Shown: positions 1 to 8,379 of the stretch, piece by piece | How the letters are laid out: each line of letters starts with the position of its first letter | How positions within the stretch are numbered: position 1 is the first letter of the stretch | Assembly (NCBI GenBank): GCA_033030425.1 | Contig: JAUFSD010000010.1 | Location: 1,054,001 to 1,118,000, forward strand | Source of the DNA: Verpa conica | Lineage: Eukaryota; Ascomycota; Pezizomycetes; Pezizales; Morchellaceae | Reading direction: 5' to 3' | Length of the DNA: 64,000 nt | The notes under the pieces: model-generated | Seen by the model: the letters and a program-made list of their open reading frames with translations, nothing else | Databases searched by the model: none | What the model was told of the DNA's origin: nothing | Position numbers and translations under genes: made by a program

Positions 1-1114
1 TCTGGAAACTTCACGGCCTCCCTCTTACGGTAATCTCGGATCGCGGAACTCAGTTCACGTCCCAGTTCTGGCAATGCCTGAGTAAACAGTTGAAGATTGA
101 GTCCAAATTATCTACGGCCTTCCATCCTCAGACCGATGGACAAACAGAACGCGTCAACGCTGTAATGGAACAGTACCTCCGAAGCTTTGTGTCTTATCAA
201 CAAGACGACTGGTCCAGCTGGCTTCCCATTGCCGAGTTCGCGGCTAACAATCACTTTTCGGAAACCACCAAAGTTAGCCCGTTCTTCGCCAATTACGGAT
301 TCCACCTCGGTTTACCCTTGACTTGGTCCTCATGATAGGTCCCCCCCAGTATCGACGCTCGGAAGTTTGCCCAGAAAATGGAAGACTTACACGACTACCT
401 TCATGAGAAATGAAGCTCGCTCAAGATGCCCAAGAAAACACTGCCAATGCCCATCGTATCCCTGCTCCCGACTATAAAGTTGGAGACCAAGTTTGGCTGT
501 CCGCCAAAAATATCCGAACCCAGAGGCCCTCAAAGAAATTGGACTGGAAACAACTTGGTCGGTTTACCGTTAAGAAGGTTATCAGCCCCTATGCCTACGA
601 ACTTGATCTTCCAGCTACCATGGCCAATCACCCCGTGTTTCACGTTTCCCAGCTTCGCCCCGTCGCCACTGACCCCATCCCCGGACATGTTCCTCCCCCT
701 GCTCCCCCAGTTATTGTTGAAGGAGAAACGGAGTGGGAAGTGGAGGAGGTTCTCGACGCCCGGCTTCATGGCATCAAAGGCCCTCAGTACCTCGTCAAGT
801 GGACAGGCTATGACCTACCTACGTGGGAGCCCCCCGAATACATTGAACAATGTGCTGCCCTCGACGTCTTCTATCAGCGACACCCAACCAAGCCTGACTT
901 TCGCCAGAGCCTTACTAGTTCTCCTGGGAAGTCGAATCTCGAGGAGGGGCCTCCTGTCGCGGGCAGCTCCGAGGATATCAACGCCACCGTCGCACGGAAC
1001 AAAACCAAAACCGGACCACACCCCAGCAAGAGAGTCACCTTCGACCTCGCCCCCACTAGGCGATCGAGTCGATTGAATGCGCGCATTCTGAGCGATTTAA
1101 CGGAAAGGGAATAA
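1..1114 (+). pseudogene. Ty3/gypsy chromovirus pol 3' end: integrase core fragment plus chromodomain
   Basis: The window opens inside a retroelement polyprotein. Codons up to 335 read as the end of an integrase core ([13 protein letters not shown], then [16 protein letters not shown]), the part of the enzyme that joins element DNA to the host genome. The frame is then broken by adjacent TGA and TAG codons at 333-338, resumes in the same frame to a stop at 411-413, and shifts to another frame. From 410 to 1114 an open frame encodes the integrase C-terminal region (KVGDQVWLSAKNIRT) and a chromodomain (YLVKWTGYDLPTWEPPEYI), which in chromoviruses targets chromatin. The C-terminal tail is basic and Ser-rich. 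Two adjacent stops and a frameshift make this copy inactive. Class assignment is confident. The 5' part lies outside the window. Confidence 0.9.
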
Positions 1115-1163
1115 TGGGCGCAGGAAGGCTCGTATCCGCGCACGCGAGGTTGATGGGGGTTTG

Positions 1164-1600
1164 TGTCTTTGGCTATAAGGTTCTCCGGGCCGACGGCCCC
1201 TCGTGGTAGTTTCGGAATTTACGTAACGTTATCGTATGACCCCGGAGCTCTTTGTACACTTTGTATGCGGTTTGTATGGGAAAGATACCTTTCTGTTGGA
1301 TATGACATATCCAACAGAAACAGTGGGAAATTTAGTTGGAGTGAAAAAGTTTTCTTTGGCGTTAAGGTTATTGTGGAAGCAGAGAAGAAGGGAAGAAATA
1401 GGGGAAACATATAAGGAGGGCCTCGCCGAGGATTTTCTTAGGCACGCAACGTCTTGTTTATATTGTCTAGTAAAGAAATATTACAGAGTTTTTCACTTGT
1501 AATATCTTTTGCCATAACACCGTTCATTGTCGCCGTCTTAGTCGCTGTCACCGTCCCGTTGCCGAAGGCTTTACCATACCATCCCAACCGCCCCGCCACA
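1164..1600 (+). repeat. 3' LTR of the Ty3/gypsy element (start approximate)
   Basis: Non-coding sequence after the chromodomain frame has LTR features: a G-rich tract (gatggggg) just before a TGTC start at about 1164, a TATA-like box (TATAAGG) at 1410-1416, and a CA end at 1599-1600. The end CCCCGCCACA is shared exactly with a second LTR ending at 5050. Sequence beyond 1600 reads as LINE ORF2 on the minus strand, so 1600 is a sharp junction. The first five bases after it (GTACT, 1601-1605) are the expected target-site duplication. The 5' boundary is less certain; 1115 is an alternative. Confidence 0.7.
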
Positions 1601-1695
1601 GTACTGGTTTTTTGGATTACTGAGAGGGTGGAGGCCTGTCCTTTGGCGCAGTTCAGTTGCCATGCTAAGGCTATGCCTGGCTTGTAAGGAGCCAT
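1601..1695 (-). pseudogene. LINE ORF2 N-terminal fragment (endonuclease start), truncated by LTR insertion
   Basis: ORF2 begins with ATG at 1695, immediately after the ORF1 stop. The first ~31 codons include LAWQLNCAKGQAST, the typical opening strand (QxNxx+) of the APE-type endonuclease of LINE ORF2 proteins. At 1600 the reading passes into the gypsy LTR and the homology ends. The remaining codons to 1438 belong to the LTR, not to a LINE. This fragment fixes the insertion point. Confidence 0.7.
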
Positions 1696-3354
1696 TTATT
1701 CATTACCCATTGCTTCGTCCGTTTGTTGGGTTCTCCTTTCTCTGACGAGCTCGATGGCTTTGGCTTTGGTCGGGCACTTAGGGTCCGATGATTTGTGGAG
1801 GCTGTTGTTGCAGTTTACGCATCTAAAGGGAGCGTGAGTGCACTGATTTCCTCCCTTGCAGTGTTCGCACTTATGTTGCCTTGTGTCGTGAGGTCCGGCG
1901 CATACCGCGCAGGTGGGGGTCTTCTCTTTGCAGAGTGCCGTGGGGTGGCCCAGCTTGCAGCAGTTTCTGCACTGAGTGGCTGGGCCGTACTGGTGATACT
2001 CCTCCATACGGCAAAACTTATTACAAATGGCTAGGTACCTGAGCCCCATGTTCTCAAAGGTGTGGGTGCCGTTGAAAGCGATGACCATGGTGGAGTGTGC
2101 TTTGTCTTTTCGGTTTTCTTCCTTGCTAAGCCAGTATGGGATCTGGGCCAGTGTGAATTGCTTGTAGTTGAGTTTGATGGTAGCTGCGACTTCCTCGCCG
2201 GCTTCCATAGGGGTAGCTCCGATGTTCGTGGGTACTCCATGCAGGAGGAACTTAGTTGTTTTGGTGTTGGCTTTTACTTCGCTGACGTCCATGCCGCACC
2301 TGACCAGGGTCTCCCTGATCTCGTGTTCCCATTTCATGAGATGGTTGGCGTCTTGGTCGAAGGGGGCGGTAACTATGATGGTTTGTGGGCCGATCTTCTT
2401 GGCCATGAGGGCCCGCTGCTGCTGTTGTTCTAGGCCCTTGTTGATATGGTGAAGAATGGCGTTGTCGGTGATGGTGGTGGGGATGTTGGTGGCCGTCTTG
2501 ACCACTACTTCCCTGTTGACTTTTGAGAAGGCTGGCTTGAAGAGGGGAACCTTCTTTTTCTTGATGGCTTTAGAGAGCTTCCAGTCTCCCTCGACCGGTG
2601 AGGACTCTCCGGATGAGGCTGCTGCGGCGTAGCTTTGCTTAGCCGGGGCTCCTGCTGGTTGTTGTTGCTGCTGGGGTTGTTTCTGTCGCTGTTGTTGTTG
2701 TTGTTGTGCCTGTTTGGGGGCTGCTGGAGCTTTGGGTTGGGGGGGGTTCCTCTGGGGGGGCGGGGGGAAGGTTTGTGCGACGACCCTCATGTTGATATCG
2801 CCGAGGAGTCTATTTGCAGTGGTGAGGTCCGTAGGGATCCTCTGGGTGTGGTTGTAGATTGAGTTTAAGGTGGACTTAAGGGATGCCACTTCGCTTCTGA
2901 GGTTGGTGACCTCGTCGCTAACCGCCGCCGTGCTGTTTCTGATGAGCCAGGCGAGGTAGTTGAACGCTTGGGACTTGGTGATGGCGCTTTCTTCCATTTC
3001 CAAGTAGTTGACGTTAGGGTCAAAGACTTGGGTGAGGAGGGGTTCCTCGTCTTCGCTGCTAGCGCTGTGGTTGCTTTCTACGTCCATGGTGTCCTCTGGT
3101 GCGGGGGGGATTGTGGGGTCTGGGAAGGTGGAGGGGGAGATTGTAATCTCTGGGGTTTCATCTGGTCCTCCGACCGTGCCGAACGGGAGAGTAGACTGTC
3201 TAGACATCTTCGTAGGAGAGCTAGACCTGTGTGTGGGGGAGGGAGCGGTCCGCTTAAGGGAGCGCTTCTCTGGGGACAGGGGAAGGGTAAAGATACGCCT
3301 CGGGGGGGTAAGGGGGGTGGATGGGCTCTCAGGACGCGAAGCTGAGGTATCCAC
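1696..3354 (-). CDS. LINE ORF1 protein, nucleic-acid-binding, CCHC zinc knuckles
   Basis: An intact frame of about 550 codons. The N-terminal 100 residues are Pro/Ser/Thr-rich. A Gln-rich stretch (QQQQQQRQKQPQQQQQ) lies at about residues 215-235. The C-terminal half holds a conserved region (around HKGLEQQQ to YWLSKEENRK) followed by Cys/His modules: CX2CX4HX4C (CRNCCKLGHPTALC), CAVCAGPHDTRQHKC and CVNCNNSLHKSSDPKC. ORF1 proteins of this type bind element RNA and package it with the reverse transcriptase. No ATG precedes the first domain: the frame opens at a GTG and the first Met is about 48 residues in, so translation start is unclear. The stop is followed directly by the ORF2 start (TAAATG). 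Confidence 0.85.
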   Translation of the reverse strand: MDTSASRPESPSTPLTPPRRIFTLPLSPEKRSLKRTAPSPTHRSSSPTKMSRQSTLPFGTVGGPDETPEITISPSTFPDPTIPPAPEDTMDVESNHSASSEDEEPLLTQVFDPNVNYLEMEESAITKSQAFNYLAWLIRNSTAAVSDEVTNLRSEVASLKSTLNSIYNHTQRIPTDLTTANRLLGDINMRVVAQTFPPPPQRNPPQPKAPAAPKQAQQQQQQRQKQPQQQQQPAGAPAKQSYAAAASSGESSPVEGDWKLSKAIKKKKVPLFKPAFSKVNREVVVKTATNIPTTITDNAILHHINKGLEQQQQRALMAKKIGPQTIIVTAPFDQDANHLMKWEHEIRETLVRCGMDVSEVKANTKTTKFLLHGVPTNIGATPMEAGEEVAATIKLNYKQFTLAQIPYWLSKEENRKDKAHSTMVIAFNGTHTFENMGLRYLAICNKFCRMEEYHQYGPATQCRNCCKLGHPTALCKEKTPTCAVCAGPHDTRQHKCEHCKGGNQCTHAPFRCVNCNNSLHKSSDPKCPTKAKAIELVRERRTQQTDEAMGNE

Positions 3355-4068
3355 GATAATATCGATGTAATATCTTCAAGCTATCTGATAGCGTTGAAGA
3401 GAAGTGTTGATAAAACTAAAGCGGGGTTTGTGTCTGAGGTTATGAAAATGGAGAGTTTTGGTGTGTGTAACCGTCGCTTAGAGCAATACCAGGTGTTTTT
3501 GAATCCCTATCGAGAGATGCAAGTTGTTGCGTGAAGAACTAACTAACTGACAGAGATGCGTCCCTTTTATACCCTTTCTGGAGGGACGCTGAGATCAACA
3601 ATGAGACAATATGAAACTGAAGGAGCGACCTCCTTCTACATGAAACTATAGACGTCTCGTCCTGCGAGGCGTACTTCTTACATGACCAATGATAACAGGA
3701 ATCCTACGAGATATGAAACGATACATGAAACAAGGAGATAGACAAGGCAGACTAGGAAATGGGTGTTCTTGACACTAGCAATCATACGCCGGAATCATAC
3801 GCCGGCTAGCCTTATGGTACTTGTTACACACTGTTATTGTATCTTGATATCTCGTTGTGTTAGGATTAGGCAGAGGAGGCATACTTTTTAGGTTTCCATA
3901 TATCTTTTAGGCTTTGATATATCTTACGTTCTTAGGTCTGCTAGGTTCTCGTTTTTCCTTGGGTTTTCATATCTCTTTAGGCGGCAGGCGTTTCAATATT
4001 TCAGGTAAGCATTCATATCTCTTATCTCCATCTGCCGTATCCACATACTTACTTGATTAGAGATATAT

Positions 4069-4195
4069 CATTCTATTGGGCGAATCATTCTTGTTGGGCG
4101 TAATCATTCTTATTGGGCGTAATCATTCTTATTGGGCGTAATCATTCTTATTGGGCGTAATCATTCTTATTGGGCGTAATCATTCTTATTGGGTG
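4069..4195. repeat. 19-bp tandem repeat array
   Basis: About 6.6 head-to-tail copies of a 19-bp unit (TAATCATTCTTATTGGGCG on the plus strand). The first copies are slightly diverged (18-bp unit with gaatcattcttg) and the central ones are identical. It lies 0.7 kb upstream of LINE ORF1 on the minus strand, so it is probably part of the LINE leader, where tandem repeats can act as promoter monomers. That role is inference. Confidence 0.85.
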
Positions 4196-4428
4196 TTGGT
4201 TTTTCCTTTTTGGCAGCTGTATTCTTTATGGGCTTCTCTATTACGTAGATTTGCAGAGTTGGTAGGAATTAGGGTAGTGGTATATTAGGAAGTGTACTGT
4301 ACGTTTTAGGCAAGCAATAGTAAATTTATTGGGCTATTCTTTTATTCAAACACTGGTCTATTCATACGCCGGTCTACAGGGCGTGAAGCCACTCCATAAG
4401 CTACCCCCTAAGCGGTATCATTTCTATG

Positions 4429-5050
4429 TGTCCCTACATGATTTCCAGTAGCATGGTCGATGGGCCCCTATCGGTGCACTGGCATGCTCATTCTTTGGTC
4501 AATATAATGCAGGGCCCTAGTAGGTTCTCCGGAGAAATAAGAGCAGGGAACCGCATGGCGGACCCCTGTGTGGGGAATCGCCCTGCGCGGGGCGGGTTTT
4601 TAGACAAATATTTAACCCCGAACCCGTCTTGGGGCGGTTCCATAATCTCAGGAATCGCCCCAAACCGCCCCATGACGAACACTACTGATGATTTTGTCGT
4701 TCTTGACATAGTTTTAGTATGGGAGTAGTATAGGAAAAGGACTTGCGCGTCGGACATGACATGTTCGTCGACATTTGTAATAAAAGAAGGTAACAGAATG
4801 GGGTTTGGGTCGTACGAGGAGGAAGCAGGGGGTATATAAGAGGGGGGCTTTGCCTCCCCTGGTGGGATTTCTTTCATTACACAATCTCTTGTCCTCTTAG
4901 TCTATCAAAGAAGTTTTCCGTTTTTTAGATTTGTCATATCTAAGAATTTCACCGAAGAACCACTGTCGCCGTCCAAGTTCTCCTCGTTTCCCGAAGTATC
5001 AAAGCCCTTTGCCCGTGTCACCTAGGCACGCTCCCTGAACCCCCGCCACA
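4429..5050 (+). repeat. Probable solo LTR of a related gypsy family
   Basis: This segment has the same architecture as the LTR at 1164-1600: a TGTC start, a TATATAAG box at 4833-4840 followed by a GC-rich hairpin (ggggggc/gcctcccc), a similar cactgtcgccgtc block, and the exact terminal decamer CCCCGCCACA (5041-5050). Flanking pentamers are ctatg (4424-4428) and ctatt (5051-5055), a near-perfect target duplication. No internal coding sequence is attached. The start position is less certain than the end. Confidence 0.55.
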
Positions 5051-5224
5051 CTATTTCAGTGTCTGTTAATGCGTACTAACCCCGGCCACAGCGGGTCGAA
5101 TCTCGTGAGAAAATACGGTACTCGTAAAGCACTGACGTTTTTGGAACGGGCTGATATTGCGTACCATATAAAATCGTAGACTTGGCACATTTTTGTATGG
5201 TATGCAATAGCAGTCTAGAGTACT

Positions 5225-5329
5225 AGTGATGCCGAGATGTTTATTGGTCACGTGGTATAATTTTGGTGGCGATTCTATTCCTACCCACAAAAGATAAGCC
5301 ACGTGACCAATAAATATCTCGGCATCACT
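5225..5329. repeat. Inverted repeat (31-bp arms) just upstream of SLX1
   Basis: Arms 5225-5255 and 5299-5329 are reverse complements with one mismatch, separated by 43 bp. Each arm carries a CACGTG E-box (5249-5254, 5300-5305). The right arm ends 40 bp before the SLX1 start codon. It could be a small MITE-like insertion or a cruciform/E-box promoter element. Confidence 0.8.
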
Positions 5330-5369
5330 GGCAACAACAAACAAACCACCCCAAGTCGATACAGTTCAA

Positions 5370-7206
5370 ATGGAGCAGAGGCCTATCCAGTCATTTTATT
5401 GCGTGTGAATAACCTCATGAGTAGCCTTTATACATTGTGTCCTTGTGTTAACCGTAAAGACAGATATCTCCTCCGCTCTACCGTATCTAGTAAGAGTTTA
5501 TACATCGGCTCCACGCCCCACCCACGTCGACGACTCGCACAGCACAATGGTGAGGTACCAGGAGGGGCAAATAGAACCAGCAGGAGTGAACTCAAGCCCT
5601 GGGAAATGGTATGCATTGTCACTGGGTTCCCATCTAGTATCGCTGCTTTGCAATTTGAGTATGTGACCTCCTTTTTTCAGCTACACTCTTAATAGTCTAC
5701 TACATCAAGATTACTAGTAGAATCTTACGTTTCTTTTTTAGGTGGGCATGGCAAAACCCGCATATTTCTACCAAGATACCCCACGGCCAGCGCATTTCCG
5801 GCAGTAAACGCAAAACGAGACGTGGGCGCACGAAAATTGTCCCCCCCAAAACCATAACAGCAAAGCTCGAAAGCCTTCATCTCCTGCTCCGGGTTGATGC
5901 CTTTTCAAGGTGGCCACTATCCTTACGCTTTTTTGTAGAAGATGTATACAGTATTTGGAGTCTGTGGTGCCAACGCGAAAGTATCCCTTTACGGAAAAGC
6001 ATTAAAGTTTTGTTTGACCTACGCTATGAGGAGGTAAATAATAGTACAGAAATGAGGATAAGAAACAAGGCAGGCGATGATAGCAATGAACTGCCTACTC
6101 CAAGCAGTCAGGCCCCTGCATCTAAGAGGAGAAGGAAGCAGAGATGGGGTTTGAATGGGGAAGGTGGTGTACAAGGACTAGATATATCAAACGACTACCT
6201 AGAACGGCACCTTCAAAAGTCTCGAGATATTCTACAACTGGATTCAGATCTTATATGCAATATATGTCTTAGGTATTTTTCCAAGGGATATTCATTGATA
6301 GTGGTATGCCCTCATACCTTTTGTGAGCATATTGCACACATTACATGCCTCGCGGACAAATTCCTACAACAGGAGAAGCACGGAAACCTCAGTTATAGGG
6401 GTAGAGCACTACGACCAATATTACCAGTAGATGGTAAATGCCCTAGATGCAAGAAAGAGACACCTTGGGTGGATCTTGTGAAAGAGCTCAGTATAAGAAC
6501 TAGATCGAAACCAAAGGCAAAAAAGAATACAGTAGTACCGAGGGATGAAGAGAGGGAGGAGGATGAGGATAATGAAGAGGATGATGGAGAGGATGGAGAG
6601 GATGGAGAGGATGGAGAGGATGGAGAGGATGGAGAGGATGGAGAGGATGATGAAGATGGTGAAGATGATGAAGATGGTGAAGATGATGAAGATTATGGAG
6701 AGGATCAAGAGAACATCACAGCGGCCGATCTAGCTGAGGCCCCTGAAGAACTAGAACGGGAGCTATTTGAGTTTGAGGATCATGGTACAGATATGGATTC
6801 TGTCCTTAGCGATGTGGGCGAGACTGGGAGGGCAAAGCGTAAGAAAACAGCGAAGGGCAAGGGCAAGACGCAAGAGAAGAAATCTCTTCCTGCTGTGATC
6901 GAGAATAGTGATGAGGAACCCTTTAGAGATGCCGAGAGTGAGATAAAAAGTAAGGAAGGTAGAGGTAAAGCAAAGAAGGGGAAAGTAAAGGTACGAGTGA
7001 AGGCAATTCCTTTATTTAAAGATAATAGGAGTAAAGAAAAAAGAACAAGGGGGAAGGCAAAGCTACTTGCTCCGACAATGGCAGAAGATAGTGATGTAGA
7101 TTCTATGGTCAGTGAGAGTAACGCAAAAAAGGGGGAGGTAAAGGCGAAGATACTTCCAGTCGTGATCGAAGATAGTGATTGGGATGGGGTTGATATAATT
7201 ATATAG
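5370..7206 (+). CDS. SLX1: Structure-specific endonuclease subunit SLX1 (GIY-YIG nuclease with RING-like finger)
   Basis: Catalytic subunit of SLX1-SLX4, which cuts branched DNA such as 5' flaps, replication forks and Holliday junctions in the nucleus. Exons: 5370-5404, 5464-5658, 5742-7206 (introns 59 and 83 nt, both GT-AG), giving 564 aa. The GIY-YIG domain (residues 9-80) starts FYCVYLLRST and shows [16 protein letters not shown] and the conserved ALQFEW. A Cys/His-rich RING/PHD-like finger follows at about 250-320 ([32 protein letters not shown]). Fungal SLX1 usually ends soon after this finger. This copy adds about 220 residues: a GED/DED acidic repeat coded by 9-bp repeats (about 6580-6705), then Lys-rich sequence with hydrophobic-plus-acidic motifs. 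ATG 5370 was chosen because [11 protein letters not shown] matches the family start. Confidence 0.93.
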
Positions 7207-7808
7207 CCTTAGTAGAACCAAATCCTAAAACTCAATGCATAAATATTTTCTCTTAAAATATGAGGATAGAGGGGAAATTATCGCATTTCTTGATGGATTC
7301 TAAGAGATAAGGCATGAAAGCATGAGATAAACCACACGAGAAATTTTAGGGTAGATAGATAGCATACCTAGGTATTTATCTTATTAGGGGTTTAATATAG
7401 GTTCCTAGAGAGTCAACTTTGATAGTGAAGCCCTCTATTCTTTTCTCTACCTACCCCCCCATTCCTCTCCTCCATTCCTCCCCTCCACCCCCTCATCCTT
7501 TGACCCAAACCCATAAATCCTACAAAAACGTTTCCAATAACCTTGTCTCCACCGCATTAAGTACTTCGTTAGGTCTTTTATTTGTATTTTCTATCTCTTC
7601 TTGGAATATGCCTGTTCTGACCCGCTATGAGGGCATTCTCTGTATGGGTAATGACATACAAATATTTTTTGCTGGATGTGCTCAATGACACCTAGAATAC
7701 AACCACCCCACAAACGCAGTAAGGCAGGTATAAAAGCGCAAAAAATAAAGATAACAATTCAAGACAGGTTCATATTCTCTAGTTATCATTAAGTGTACCT
7801 GTGCTAAT

Positions 7809-7815
7809 TGAGTCA
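7809..7815. promoter_or_regulatory. Gcn4/Cpc1-type site TGAGTCA
   Basis: Exact TGAGTCA, the AP-1-like consensus of the general amino-acid control activator (Gcn4/CpcA), about 570 bp upstream of the ILV3 start codon. Functional use is inferred from the pathway. Confidence 0.45.
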
Positions 7816-8348
7816 TACTTTATTGCCTTACCCATAGGGGGATATGAAATGCACCCCCCAGCGGGTAGGGTTGTCACTTTGGTGAGGCATCCTCTGGGCG
7901 GGTCAGAATACACACATTGTGGTACCTACTTCCTGTAGCCTTAAATTGTAAGTCTATGCACTCATGATTAATTCATTCATTCCTTAAATTATAAGTAGTT
8001 TCTCCGAGTGAGCAGTTGTGATCGCTAATTAGCGCCAGACTCATCCTCACGTGAGCGGCTACCAGAACCAATCAGTAATGGATGTTTATAAGCCTCCGCA
8101 TTAAAACTCCGGTAGTTAATTTTCCCCACCAACTTCGACATTCCGACTCCCCCTCCTCCTCCTCCGTACCTAGGGATTGCTGTCGATTGGGCATCTCAAT
8201 TGCCCATATAATATAATAAGAATTGTTCTTCTGGGAGGTATGTTTCTATTTCCCTTTCCCACCTGGATTTCAATAAAACCGACGGATCTTTCCATTTTAA
8301 ACGAAAACGTAGAAATATTTGATATCGAAATTTTTACTAACAAGCAGT

Positions 8349-8355
8349 TGACTCA
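8349..8355. promoter_or_regulatory. Gcn4/Cpc1-type site TGACTCA
   Basis: Exact TGACTCA 25 bp before the ILV3 ATG. It is close enough that it may lie in the leader rather than the promoter. Together with the upstream TGAGTCA it fits amino-acid-starvation control of branched-chain synthesis. Confidence 0.4.
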
Positions 8356-8379
8356 TAAGGAGCTCTGTACGCCAAAACA

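Larger units (their letters stand above)
1601..4428 (-). mobile_element. Non-LTR retrotransposon (LINE, Tad/I-like) 5' part, interrupted by the gypsy element
   Basis: A minus-strand LINE: 5' leader (roughly 3355 to about 4428, boundary uncertain), complete ORF1 (1696-3354) and the first codons of ORF2 (1601-1695), cut off where the gypsy LTR begins at 1600. The rest of ORF2 should lie to the left of the window, beyond the gypsy 5' LTR. The leader carries a 19-bp tandem array and short repeats of atcatacgccgg. The two-ORF layout with CCHC knuckles in ORF1 is typical of fungal Tad1-type and related elements. Confidence 0.75.
7207..8379. other. Intergenic region SLX1-ILV3; ILV3 promoter at its right end
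   Basis: No coding sequence is supportable. There are pyrimidine-rich and AT-rich stretches. Near ILV3 are a CACGTG at about 8050, a CCAAT box (accaatcag) near 8067, a (TCC)n tract at about 8148-8166 and two Gcn4/Cpc1-type heptamers listed separately. Confidence 0.6.

Noticed and set aside
4069..4195. CRISPR-like array
   Set aside because: Units are directly tandem with no spacers; a minisatellite in a eukaryote.
4488..4877. 129-codon minus-strand frame
   Set aside because: Lies in the probable solo LTR, no recognisable domain.
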